Of a stretch of 13,616 nucleotides of DNA, positions 1-6,829 are shown one piece after another. The position numbers and the translations under genes are program-made. Below the pieces are notes generated by a model that had not been told where the DNA came from, did no database searches, and saw nothing but the letters and a program-made list of their open reading frames with translations. The stretch's first letter is position 1; every line of letters starts with the position of its first letter. The DNA comes from an uncultured Pseudomonadota bacterium (GTDB taxonomy: Bacteria > Pseudomonadota > Gammaproteobacteria > Burkholderiales > SG8-39). The DNA is taken from contig CAITSH010000250.1 in NCBI GenBank assembly GCA_903895005.1, positions 1 to 13,616 on the forward strand, given 5' to 3'.

Positions 1-219
1 ACGCCCATGACCGACGTCAACCCCTACCCCATGCCGTTTATCATTTCAGCAGAAGATGCAGCGCACCGATTTGCCAGGGTGATTGCGGCAAAACGACGCC
101 GCGTGACCATACCGTGGCAGATGGGCGTGACAGGATGGGTACTGCGCCTGTTACCCGGATGGTTGTTCGAACGCCTGTTTGCCCACGCGCCGCGCAAGCC
201 ACGACAGTTGCCGCTTTAA
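1..219 (+). CDS. C-terminal end of a short-chain dehydrogenase/reductase (partial)
   Basis: This reading frame is open from the first base and stops with TAA at 217-219, so it is the 3' end of a gene that starts before the window; the ATG at 7 is probably internal. About 72 residues are visible. The pattern resembles the tail of classical SDR-family oxidoreductases of the acyl-chain or sugar type: a YPMPF stretch, then an Ala-rich helix ending in KRRR, then VTIPWQM, LLPGWLFERLF and a closing APRKPR. The Rossmann nucleotide-binding site and the Tyr-x3-Lys catalytic motif are not in view, so the substrate cannot be inferred. The gene converges on phaC, 71 bp away. Family assignment rests on tail resemblance only. 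Confidence 0.65.
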   Translation, partial: TPMTDVNPYPMPFIISAEDAAHRFARVIAAKRRRVTIPWQMGVTGWVLRLLPGWLFERLFAHAPRKPRQLPL

Positions 220-290
220 GTTTCCCGGGACGCAAGCAACGCGCGCGACTGCGCCAGGCCTAGACCCTGCACTCCCGGTCTCGCACGCCG

Positions 291-2093
291 TCAGGAAGGA
301 GGGTCGTCCAGCCGCTTCGACACATAACTGCCTGGGGCAGCCTCAATGACCTTGAGCTCGCCGGCACCGGGCTTGCGCGCGGGTACGGTTTGCGCTGATT
401 CAGCGGAAATCCAAGCCTGCCAGTCGGTCCACCATGATCCCTCGTGGCGCTCCGCCTCGGCCAGCCACGCGTCAGGCGACTCGGGAAGCGTGTCATGCGT
501 CCAAAAACCGTACTTGTTGGCCGCCGGCGGATTGACGATCCCGGCGATGTGGCCCGAACCGCCGAGCACAAACCGGGTTTTGCCGCCCGCCTGCGCGAGA
601 AGGCGCGCACCCTTGTACGTCGATTTCCACGGGGCGATATGGTCTTCCGCCGTGGAGATGAAATAACTCGGCATCCGTATTTTGCGCAAATCAATCGGAA
701 CACCGCAAAGCGAAATGCCGCCCGGCTCCCTCAACAAATTGTTAAGGTACATCTTGCGCAGGTAAAAGCTGTGCATCGCCGCCGGCATGCGCGTCGAATC
801 AGAGTTCCAGTACAACAGGTCAAACGGAAACGGCTCCTTGCCCAGCAGGTAGTTATGGATCACAAAGGACCACACCAGGTCATTGGCGCGCAGCAGGTTG
901 AAGGTCGATGCCATTTCCGCACCATCGAGATAGCCGCGCTCCTTCATGCGCCGCTCCAGGGCTTCGACCTGCGCCTGGTCGATAAACACCCCGAGCTCGC
1001 CTGGAATGGAAAAATCGAGCAGCGACACAAAGAAGGTCGCAGACGCGATGCGCTTGTCATTTTTCGCGCTCATATAGGCAAGCGTCGCCCCGAGCAGCGT
1101 TCCGCCAAGGCAATAGCCGATGGCGTTGACCTGTTTTTCACCCGTCGCCTTCTCGATTGCACCAAGCGCGGCGAGCGGGCCCTCGGTCATGTAATCCTCG
1201 AAGCCCTTGCCAGCGAATTTCGCATCGGGGTTTACCCAGGAGATCACGAACACCGTGTGTCCCTGCGAGACCGCCCAGCGAATGAAGGAATTTTTCTCGC
1301 GCAGGTCGAGGATGTAGTACTTGTTGATCCACGGCGGAATGATAAGCAAAGGCCGCTTGAGCACGTCTTTCGTCGACGGTTCGAACTGAATCAGTTGCAT
1401 CAGCTCCGTCTGGAACACCACCTTGCCGGGCGAGGTCGCAACATCAACGCCAATCGTGAACGCCTTGGGGTCGGTCATGCTGATACGCAACTCACCGTCG
1501 CCACGCTCGATGTCAGCGAGGAGGTTGTTGAGTCCCTTGAGCAGGTTTTGCCCGCCGCTGTGCGCGGTTTCACGCAGCACCTGCGGATTGGTCAGTGCAA
1601 AATTAGATGGCGCCATCGCGTCAAGGTATTGCCGGGTGAAAAAATCGACCTTTTTGCGCGACGCCTCGGGCAAGCCCCCGGTGTGTCCCACCGTGTCCTG
1701 GATATGCCGGGCGGTGATTAGATACGACTGCTTGATGTAGTCAAAGAGGAAGTTGTTCTGCCAATCCTCATCGCGAAAGCGGTTGTCACCCTTGAGCGGC
1801 GAGGCGACCGGTTCGGGCGAAGCCCCGGAGAGCTTTGCCACCGAGAACTGCCACAAGGACATGTAGTCCCAGAACAGGTTTATTTGCGCCGCGGCCAGCT
1901 GGTAGGGGTCTGCGAACATCCTGGACGCAAGGTCCATGTAAGCCTTGGCGATGCCGAATTCGTCTGGCGGCGGTGCATCGTGGTTCCCGGCCTGGCGCTT
2001 TAGAAAATCGCCAAGAATGTGGCTCGAATGTCGCGCAACCTCGCCGAATATGCGGGCGAGTTCCGCCGGATCGGGCGCAACCGGCTCGTTCAT
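291..2093 (-). CDS. phaC: Class I poly(3-hydroxyalkanoate) synthase PhaC
   Basis: The enzyme polymerises (R)-3-hydroxyacyl-CoA, typically 3-hydroxybutyryl-CoA, into intracellular polyester granules. The protein is 600 residues, the usual class I length. An alpha-helical N-terminal domain occupies roughly residues 1-200 and an alpha/beta-hydrolase core roughly 245-565. The modified lipase box GYCLGG gives the nucleophile Cys328; the other triad members are read as Asp484 in TAEDHIAPW and His515 in GGSGHIAG, matching the spacing in the Cupriavidus enzyme. The tail motifs GSWWTDWQAW and PGSYV are also class I features. The start is supported by AAGGAGGA just upstream (minus strand, 2098-2105). 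The hydrolase gene lies 60 bp upstream on the same strand, so the two are probably co-transcribed. No phasin, phaB or phaR is adjacent within the window. Confidence 0.97.
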   Translation of the reverse strand: MNEPVAPDPAELARIFGEVARHSSHILGDFLKRQAGNHDAPPPDEFGIAKAYMDLASRMFADPYQLAAAQINLFWDYMSLWQFSVAKLSGASPEPVASPLKGDNRFRDEDWQNNFLFDYIKQSYLITARHIQDTVGHTGGLPEASRKKVDFFTRQYLDAMAPSNFALTNPQVLRETAHSGGQNLLKGLNNLLADIERGDGELRISMTDPKAFTIGVDVATSPGKVVFQTELMQLIQFEPSTKDVLKRPLLIIPPWINKYYILDLREKNSFIRWAVSQGHTVFVISWVNPDAKFAGKGFEDYMTEGPLAALGAIEKATGEKQVNAIGYCLGGTLLGATLAYMSAKNDKRIASATFFVSLLDFSIPGELGVFIDQAQVEALERRMKERGYLDGAEMASTFNLLRANDLVWSFVIHNYLLGKEPFPFDLLYWNSDSTRMPAAMHSFYLRKMYLNNLLREPGGISLCGVPIDLRKIRMPSYFISTAEDHIAPWKSTYKGARLLAQAGGKTRFVLGGSGHIAGIVNPPAANKYGFWTHDTLPESPDAWLAEAERHEGSWWTDWQAWISAESAQTVPARKPGAGELKVIEAAPGSYVSKRLDDPPS

Positions 2094-2097
2094 GGCT

Positions 2098-2105
2098 TCC
2101 TCCTT
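2098..2105 (-). promoter_or_regulatory. Shine-Dalgarno sequence of phaC
   Basis: Read on the minus strand this is AAGGAGGA, a near-complete match to the anti-Shine-Dalgarno sequence, four bases before the ATG at 2093. It fixes the phaC start and predicts efficient translation, unlike the weak site of the upstream hydrolase gene. Confidence 0.8.
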
Positions 2106-2153
2106 GTGGCGCGACTTGGTGAGGCGGCGTTGTGACGCAGCCGCTTGTCGCTA

Positions 2154-3200
2154 CTATGTGCTCCTGCGATAGCGTAGCACGCCGCCGGCATCCGTTTCGC
2201 GTGTCACCCGGCCCTCGGCCAGCAGGAAATGAAGGTGTGCCGTCGCCTCGCCCATGGCAAAAAAAGTCTGGTGGATGTCCAGCTCCCTGCGGAACAGCGT
2301 GGTCAATACCTCGGCCGCCGTGCGCGGTTGCGAACACGCTTCTTCGAGCTCAGCCAAGCGCAGGCGGTGGTGTTCATGCAGCTGCGCGATACGCTCGTGC
2401 ATACTGCGAAACGGCAGGCCGTGAGACGGCAGCGTCAGGGTTGTCGCCGGCAATTCGAGATAGCGGCGTAAGGAATCAAGAAACTGCTTTAGCGGGTTAC
2501 CGTCAGGGTTGATGCCCCAGACGCCGACATTGGTCGAAATGCGCGGCAACACCATGTCACCGGAGATCAGCACGCCCAGCGATTCACAATAGAGCGCCGC
2601 ATGCTCGGGCGAGTGACCGAACCCGGAGATCATGCGCCAGTCGCGCCCATTGATGTTGATGGCATCCCCATCCATGATGCGCACAAACCCGACCGGAAAA
2701 TCCGGCACGTTACGCGCATAGTGGTTGCCCCGTGTGGCAAGCTCGGCGATGCGCGCCGCATCCAGGCCGTTCCTGCGAAACAATTCCAGCAGCGCATCCT
2801 GGGACGTGCCACCGCGTCCGTCCACAATAAGATGGGCCATCATGTACTCGGCCTGCGCCATAACCAGCGGGACCGAGAATTTTTTTGTCAGCCATCCGGC
2901 GAGGCCGGCATGGTCGGGGTGGTAGTGCGTGACCACGACGCGCTTTACCGGCTTGCCCCCGAGCCGGGCCGCAAAAACCTGCTCCCACAAATCCCGTGTC
3001 ACGTCATTGCCGATGCCGCAATCGACGATGGTCCACCCGTCGTTGTCCTCGAGCAGCCACAGGTTGATGTGATCGAGCGCGAAAGGCAGCGGCATGCGCA
3101 ACCAGTGCACGCCGGGGGCGATTTCCAGCGTGGTTCCGGGCGCAGGCGGCGTGCGCTGCGGATAATCGAACGACTGGTCTGGCGGTGCGGGTTTGGACAT
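2154..3200 (-). CDS. Metallo-beta-lactamase-fold hydrolase
   Basis: The protein is 348 residues with a clear metallo-beta-lactamase metal site: THYHPDHAG (His92, His94, Asp96, His97), a His in GHSPEH (His196), Asp215 in ISGDMVLP, and His260 in PSHG. This is the full two-metal ligand set. About 85 residues follow the core and look like the helical C-terminal domain found in LACTB2-like and related hydrolases. It carries no signal peptide and should be cytosolic. The substrate is unknown; members act on thioesters such as glutathione or CoA thioesters, on lactones and on nucleic acids. It is the first gene of the minus-strand unit leading into phaC and is divergent from the leucine cluster, which suggests, without proof, a role in acyl-CoA or hydroxyacid metabolism. 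The start has no obvious Shine-Dalgarno sequence. Confidence 0.9.
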   Translation of the reverse strand: MSKPAPPDQSFDYPQRTPPAPGTTLEIAPGVHWLRMPLPFALDHINLWLLEDNDGWTIVDCGIGNDVTRDLWEQVFAARLGGKPVKRVVVTHYHPDHAGLAGWLTKKFSVPLVMAQAEYMMAHLIVDGRGGTSQDALLELFRRNGLDAARIAELATRGNHYARNVPDFPVGFVRIMDGDAININGRDWRMISGFGHSPEHAALYCESLGVLISGDMVLPRISTNVGVWGINPDGNPLKQFLDSLRRYLELPATTLTLPSHGLPFRSMHERIAQLHEHHRLRLAELEEACSQPRTAAEVLTTLFRRELDIHQTFFAMGEATAHLHFLLAEGRVTRETDAGGVLRYRRST

Positions 3201-3442
3201 GGGAAAGAAGAAAAACTGAAAGGGTTGGAAAAGTCGGCGATCGCGCGCTTGGGCTAGAATCCGTGCAAGGCGCGAAACAAGCCCGAGCCGATGCGCTTAT
3301 TTTCCCAGAATACGCGGCGGGGATATATCTCTTTGGATGTTACCCGCGCCCCCCCTGATCAACGAGCCTTCATGCCAGAACGCGAATCCGAGCACGCCAC
3401 ACGGCACGACATAGCAGGCCGAACCAACGACGGGGTATCCGC
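3201..3442. promoter_or_regulatory. Divergent control region between the hydrolase/phaC unit and the leucine cluster
   Basis: This 242-bp stretch has no gene and must contain the promoters of both divergent units. On the plus strand TAGAAT at 3255-3260 matches the -10 consensus at five of six positions, but no good -35 hexamer sits at normal spacing (TTGGAA at 3225 is too far). A second weak candidate is TATATC at 3324-3329 inside the palindrome GATATATC. No MerR-type or TetR-type regulator gene lies in the window. Promoter positions are guesses; only the divergent arrangement is certain. Confidence 0.5.
3247..3288. repeat. Imperfect inverted repeat in the divergent control region
   Basis: GCTTGGGCT (3247-3255) and AGCCCGAGC (3280-3288) pair over nine positions with one mismatch (a G-U pair in RNA), separated by 24 bp. 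The left arm touches the TAGAAT hexamer. It could be an operator for a dimeric regulator or a leader hairpin, or chance in GC-rich DNA. Confidence 0.3.
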
Positions 3443-4609
3443 ATGACCGACTTGCCGGCACTTCGTTTCGCCCACGGCGGGGATATCGACATGTTACGCG
3501 CGACGGTGCGCGCTTTTGCCGCCGCCGAAATCGCGCCGCGCGCCGCCCAGATCGACCGTTCCAACCAGTTTCCGATGGATTTGTGGCGCAAGATGGGCGG
3601 ACTGGGCCTGCACGGGATCACGGTGGAAGAAGCCTACGGCGGCACCCCAATGGGCTATCTCGCCCACATCATCGTCATGGAGGAGGTCAGCCGCGCCTCC
3701 GCATCGGTCGGCTTGTCCTATGGTGCGCACTCCAACCTGTGCGTCAACCAGATCCGCCGCAACGGCACCGAAGCGCAAAAGCAAAAATATCTGCCGGCAC
3801 TCATTTCCGGCGAGCATGTCGGCGCACTCGCCATGTCCGAACCCGGATCCGGATCGGACGTGGTCAGCATGAAACTGCGCGCCGACTATCGCGACGGAAA
3901 ATTCACCCTCAACGGCAACAAGATGTGGATCACCAACGGCCCCGACGCAGACACCCTCGTTGTGTACGCCAAGACCGACATCAACGCCGGCCCCAAGGGC
4001 ATCACCGCCTTTCTCATCGAAAAAGGCGTGCCCGGTTTTTTCACAGCGCAAAAGCTCGACAAACTCGGCATGCGCGGCTCCAACACCTGTGAACTTGTGT
4101 TTCAAGACTGCGTTGTACCGGAAGACAACATCCTCGGCGGCGTTGGTCGCGGCGTGAACGTGCTGATGTCCGGGCTCAACTACGAGCGCGCGGTCCTTGC
4201 CGGCGGCCCCCTGGGCATCATGCAGGCCTGCCTTGATGTGGTGATCCCCTACGTGCACGAACGCAAACAATTCGGCCAGGCGATCGGGGAGTTCCAACTC
4301 ATGCAGGGGAAACTCGCCGACATGTACACCACCATGAACGCCACCAAGGCCTATGTATACGCCGTCGGCCAGGCCTGCGACCGCGGCGAAACCACGCGCA
4401 AGGATGCGGCCGGGGCGATCCTGTATGCCGCCGAAAAAGCCACCTGGATGGCCGGTGAAGCCATTCAAGCCCTCGGCGGCAACGGCTACCTTAACGACTA
4501 TCCCACTGGCCGGCTCTGGCGCGATGCGAAGCTCTACGAAATCGGCGCGGGCACATCCGAAATCCGCCGCTGGCTGATCGGCCGCGAGTTATTCGGCAAA
4601 ACCGGCTAG
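3443..4609 (+). CDS. liuA: Isovaleryl-CoA dehydrogenase
   Basis: This FAD enzyme oxidises isovaleryl-CoA to 3-methylcrotonyl-CoA and passes electrons to electron-transfer flavoprotein, the third step of leucine breakdown. The protein is 388 residues, typical for an acyl-CoA dehydrogenase. Visible signatures are [13 protein letters not shown] (129-141), MWITNG (161-166), QALGGNGY (342-349) and [12 protein letters not shown] (365-376). Glu248 in [11 protein letters not shown] lies where isovaleryl-CoA dehydrogenases keep their catalytic base, rather than in the C-terminal position used by short- and medium-chain enzymes, and this supports the substrate call. The N-terminus [13 protein letters not shown] is also typical. 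The ATG at 3443 is preceded only by a weak GGGG. It is the first gene of the cluster, and the carbonic anhydrase gene follows 18 bp after its stop. Confidence 0.95.
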   Translation: MTDLPALRFAHGGDIDMLRATVRAFAAAEIAPRAAQIDRSNQFPMDLWRKMGGLGLHGITVEEAYGGTPMGYLAHIIVMEEVSRASASVGLSYGAHSNLCVNQIRRNGTEAQKQKYLPALISGEHVGALAMSEPGSGSDVVSMKLRADYRDGKFTLNGNKMWITNGPDADTLVVYAKTDINAGPKGITAFLIEKGVPGFFTAQKLDKLGMRGSNTCELVFQDCVVPEDNILGGVGRGVNVLMSGLNYERAVLAGGPLGIMQACLDVVIPYVHERKQFGQAIGEFQLMQGKLADMYTTMNATKAYVYAVGQACDRGETTRKDAAGAILYAAEKATWMAGEAIQALGGNGYLNDYPTGRLWRDAKLYEIGAGTSEIRRWLIGRELFGKTG

Positions 4610-4627
4610 GTAAGATTGAAAGTCCTG

Positions 4628-5290
4628 ATGAGCATTGAAACGCTTCTTGAAAACAACCGCCACTGGGCTGATGCCGCCGTGGCGAGGGACCCGGAATTTT
4701 TCTCCCGGCTGACCGCACAACAGGCACCGGCCTACCTGTGGATAGGTTGTGCCGACAGCCGCGTGCCGGCCAACGACATTGTCGGTCTGTTGCCCGGCGA
4801 GCTCTTTGTCCACCGCAACCTCGCCAATGTCGTGGTTCACACCGACCTCAATTGTCTCTCGGTGATCGAGTTCGCCGTCGACCTGCTGCACGTGAAGCAC
4901 ATCATCGTCTGCGGCCATTATGGCTGCAGCGGCGTGCAGGCCGCACTCTCGCGCAGCCGTGTGGGCCTTGCCGACAACTGGTTGCGCCACGTGCAGGATG
5001 TCCACGAAAAACACGAGCATGGCATGAACAGCCTACAGGACGCAGCACGGCGTCATGACAGATTATGCGAACTCAATGTCATCGAACAGGTGATGAATGT
5101 CTGCGGCACGACCGTCGTACAGGACGCGTGGGCAAAAGGCCAGGCGCTGGAAGTGCACGGTCTGATCTACAGCCTCAAGGACGGCCGCCTGCGCAACCTG
5201 GGCCTGCATGTCAGCGCCGCAGAACAGGCCCGCGAGCACTACACCGCCGCCTTGGCCAAACTGGACAAGAACCCGGCGATAAAATCATGA
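4628..5290 (+). CDS. can: Beta-class carbonic anhydrase
   Basis: It interconverts carbon dioxide and bicarbonate in the cytosol. The protein is 220 residues from the ATG at 4628; a TTG four codons upstream (4616) is in frame but less likely. The zinc site is complete: CADSR gives Cys41, Asp43 and Arg45, and GHYGC gives His97 and Cys100, within one residue of the numbering of E. coli Can. GELFVHRNLAN and the closing LEVHGLIY are further family marks. It lies between the dehydrogenase and thiolase genes of a pathway whose central step is a bicarbonate-using carboxylase, so local bicarbonate supply is a reasonable inferred role. Its TGA overlaps an ATG (ATGA, 5287-5290) that opens the small hybrid reading frame described next. 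Confidence 0.95.
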   Translation: MSIETLLENNRHWADAAVARDPEFFSRLTAQQAPAYLWIGCADSRVPANDIVGLLPGELFVHRNLANVVVHTDLNCLSVIEFAVDLLHVKHIIVCGHYGCSGVQAALSRSRVGLADNWLRHVQDVHEKHEHGMNSLQDAARRHDRLCELNVIEQVMNVCGTTVVQDAWAKGQALEVHGLIYSLKDGRLRNLGLHVSAAEQAREHYTAALAKLDKNPAIKS

Positions 5291-5331
5291 ATAACACCGC
5301 CCGCCACGCCAGCCCGTGGTTGGAGAGCGCC

Positions 5332-5493
5332 ATGCTCAATAAGCCCATTGTCATCGTCTCGGTGGCCCGCACGCCCGGTTGCGTTTTGGCTTCGGCCGCG
5401 CAAGCGCTTAACGGTCGCTTCGCTCACGTTAGCCTCCGCCGAAACTACCCATCGGCAATCCCAGCTTCGAATGGAGCATCCCGTCATGCTTAA
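5332..5493 (+). pseudogene. Truncated duplicate of the thiolase 5' end
   Basis: From the ATG at 5332 the frame reads MLNKPIVIVSVARTP, almost the same as [15 protein letters not shown] of the intact thiolase that begins at 5486. The 44 bp at 5332-5375 match 5486-5529 at 38 positions. Homology then ends; the frame runs through a palindromic sequence and stops with TAA at 5491-5493, inside the real gene's start. A GGAG six bases before the ATG resembles a ribosome site. The frame also extends upstream to an ATG at 5287 that overlaps the carbonic anhydrase stop, giving a 68-residue hybrid ORF. The product lacks the catalytic Cys and all later thiolase parts. On the opposite strand the tail contains PMGSFGGG, which is how thiolases continue after ARTP, so part of the copy appears inverted. 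Confidence 0.75.
5391..5443. repeat. Small imperfect palindromic element inside the broken thiolase copy
   Basis: Outer arms TTCGGC (5391-5396) and GCCGAA (5438-5443) enclose inner arms TAACG (5409-5413) and CGTTA (5427-5431), the latter extended by GC on each side with one bulged T. The loop contains CGCTTCGCTC. The shape resembles short intergenic REP-like or MITE-like palindromes of proteobacteria, but no family can be named. It sits exactly where homology to the intact thiolase stops. Confidence 0.4.
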
Positions 5494-5541
5494 TGACCCC
5501 ATTGTTATCGTCTCGGCAGCCCGCACGCCGATGGGTAGTTT
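5442..5541. repeat. 15-bp perfect inverted repeat flanking the thiolase start codon
   Basis: The left arm AAACTACCCATCGGC (5442-5456) is the exact reverse complement of GCCGATGGGTAGTTT (5527-5541), which encodes part of PMGSF in the intact thiolase. One further pair forms if a T is bulged. The 70-bp interval holds the GGAG (5473-5476) and ATG (5486) of the thiolase gene. In RNA this gives a strong stem with the start site in a large loop; in DNA it could allow inversion. Confidence 0.7.
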
Positions 5542-6670
5542 TCAAGGTGAATTGAGAGGGTTTGCGGCGCCCGAACTCGGGGCCGCGGCCATCCGCGCTG
5601 CGATAGAGCGCGCCGGTGTCAAACCCGATCAGGTCGAAGAGCTCATCATGGGCTGTGTATTGCCTGCCGGCCTCGGCCAGGCGCCAGCACGCCAGGCCTC
5701 GCTTGGCGCCGGCCTGCCGCTTTCCGCAGGCTGCACCACCGTTAACAAGATGTGCGGCTCCGGCATGAAGGCGGCGATGTTCGCCCACGACCTGCTCGTT
5801 GCCGGCAGCAACGACATCATGGTCGCCGGTGGCATGGAATCGATGACCAACGCCCCTTACCTGCTGCCCAAGGCACGCGGCGGCTATCGCATGGGCCACG
5901 GCCAGGTCATCGATCATATGTTCTTCGACGGTCTTGAAGATGCCTACGAGAAAGGTCGCCTGATGGGTACATTCGCGGAAGAATGTGCCGGCAGCTACCA
6001 CTTCACACGCGAAGCCCAGGACAAGTTCGCCATCACCTCGCTCGAGCGCGCACAAAAAGCCAACAACGAGGGGACCTTCGCCTGGGAGACCACGCCGATT
6101 GCAATCAAGGCCGGCAAGGACGAGCGCTTCATGGAAAAGGACGAGCAACCCTTCAAGGCCAATTTCGACAAGATCCCGACGCTCAAACCGGCATTCAGCA
6201 AGGACGGTACCGTGACGGCGGCGAATTCCTCATCGATCTCCGATGGCGCCGCCGCCCTCGTCATGATGCGCCGCTCCACTGCAGAGAAACTCGGCCTAGC
6301 TCCGCTTGCGGTCATTGCGGCGCACAGCACGCACGCCCAGGAGCCCGCTCGCTTCACCACCGCTCCGGTCGGGGCGATTCGCAAAGTGTTCGAGAAAACC
6401 GGCTGGAGCGCCGACAAGGTCGACCTTTACGAAATCAACGAGGCGTTTGCAGTGGTGACCATGGCCGCGATGCAGGAACACAAGCTGCCGCACGACAAGG
6501 TCAACATTCACGGTGGTGCCTGCGCGCTCGGCCACCCCATCGGCGCCTCTGGCGCGCGCATCCTGGTGACGCTCATTGGCGCGCTGCGCAAGACCGGCGG
6601 TCGCCGCGGCGTGGCAAGCCTGTGCATAGGCGGCGGCGAAGCCACCGCCATGGCGATCGAAATAATCTAG
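5486..6670 (+). CDS. Acetyl-CoA acetyltransferase (thiolase)
   Basis: The enzyme cleaves acetoacetyl-CoA with CoA into two acetyl-CoA or runs in reverse to feed polyhydroxybutyrate synthesis. From the ATG at 5486 the protein has 394 residues, the standard length. The catalytic set is complete: acyl-accepting Cys90 in NKMCGSGMK, His350 in [16 protein letters not shown], and Cys380 in [22 protein letters not shown] (318-328) is also typical. The chosen start has GGAG nine bases upstream and matches the family N-terminus; an ATG at 5471 would add MEHPV. Starts further upstream only read through the duplicated region. In this cluster it would use the acetoacetate made by HMG-CoA lyase, once activated to its CoA ester by an enzyme not seen here. 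A PhaA-like biosynthetic role is also possible given phaC nearby. Confidence 0.93.
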   Translation: MLNDPIVIVSAARTPMGSFQGELRGFAAPELGAAAIRAAIERAGVKPDQVEELIMGCVLPAGLGQAPARQASLGAGLPLSAGCTTVNKMCGSGMKAAMFAHDLLVAGSNDIMVAGGMESMTNAPYLLPKARGGYRMGHGQVIDHMFFDGLEDAYEKGRLMGTFAEECAGSYHFTREAQDKFAITSLERAQKANNEGTFAWETTPIAIKAGKDERFMEKDEQPFKANFDKIPTLKPAFSKDGTVTAANSSSISDGAAALVMMRRSTAEKLGLAPLAVIAAHSTHAQEPARFTTAPVGAIRKVFEKTGWSADKVDLYEINEAFAVVTMAAMQEHKLPHDKVNIHGGACALGHPIGASGARILVTLIGALRKTGGRRGVASLCIGGGEATAMAIEII

Positions 6671-6681
6671 GGAAGCCACCT

Positions 6682-6708
6682 GCAAAGCCACGACTGGCGC
6701 GGCTTTGC
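6682..6708 (+). terminator. Stem-loop after the thiolase gene, possible terminator or processing site
   Basis: GCAAAGCC (6682-6689) and GGCTTTGC (6701-6708) form a perfect 8-bp stem, extendable by a G-U and a C-G pair, with an 11-base loop, 11 bases after the thiolase stop. No run of T follows, so it is not a canonical intrinsic terminator; it may attenuate transcription or protect the upstream mRNA end. Confidence 0.45.
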
Positions 6709-6750
6709 GGCCGATGTCATACAACCACAGCCCGGGTCGGGCGTGATTCA

Positions 6751-6764
6751 CCGGCGCACGCCGG
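6751..6764. repeat. Short GC-rich palindrome in the thiolase-isomerase gap
   Basis: CCGGCG and CGCCGG are exact reverse complements with two bases between them, at 6751-6764 in the 159-bp gap that separates two parts of the cluster. It may be a weak hairpin or an operator half; no function can be assigned. Confidence 0.25.
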
Positions 6765-6815
6765 ACCGGCGGTCGCGTGTTCCAGCCGCGATGTTAGAGT
6801 GTGCCGGATAAAACG

Positions 6816-6824
6816 AAGGAGGAG
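6816..6824 (+). promoter_or_regulatory. Shine-Dalgarno sequence of the isomerase-like gene
   Basis: AAGGAGGAG ends five bases before the ATG at 6830. It is the strongest ribosome site on the plus strand of the window and, together with the 159-bp gap and the preceding stem-loop, suggests that a new transcription unit may begin here. No convincing promoter hexamers were found in the gap. Confidence 0.75.
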
Positions 6825-6829
6825 CACGC

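Noticed and set aside
220..290. Bidirectional terminator between the convergent SDR and phaC genes
   Set aside because: Only a 5-bp AGACC/GGTCT pair was seen, with no T-run on either strand; too weak to call.
444..1721. 425-codon open frame antisense to phaC
   Set aside because: It lies wholly opposite a certain gene, has Arg/His-rich composition typical of reverse reading of GC-rich codons, and shows no recognisable domain.
2124..2144. GCGGC/GCCGC hairpin between the hydrolase and phaC genes
   Set aside because: Short arms with mismatches, expected by chance at this GC content.
3494..4468. 324-codon open frame antisense to isovaleryl-CoA dehydrogenase
   Set aside because: Its Gly/His/Val-rich composition mirrors the dehydrogenase codons; no motif or ribosome site supports it.
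5348..5485. Longer thiolase start giving a 440-residue protein
   Set aside because: The extra 46 residues read the duplicate and palindromic DNA out of its own frame, and family members begin at the [10 protein letters not shown] segment.
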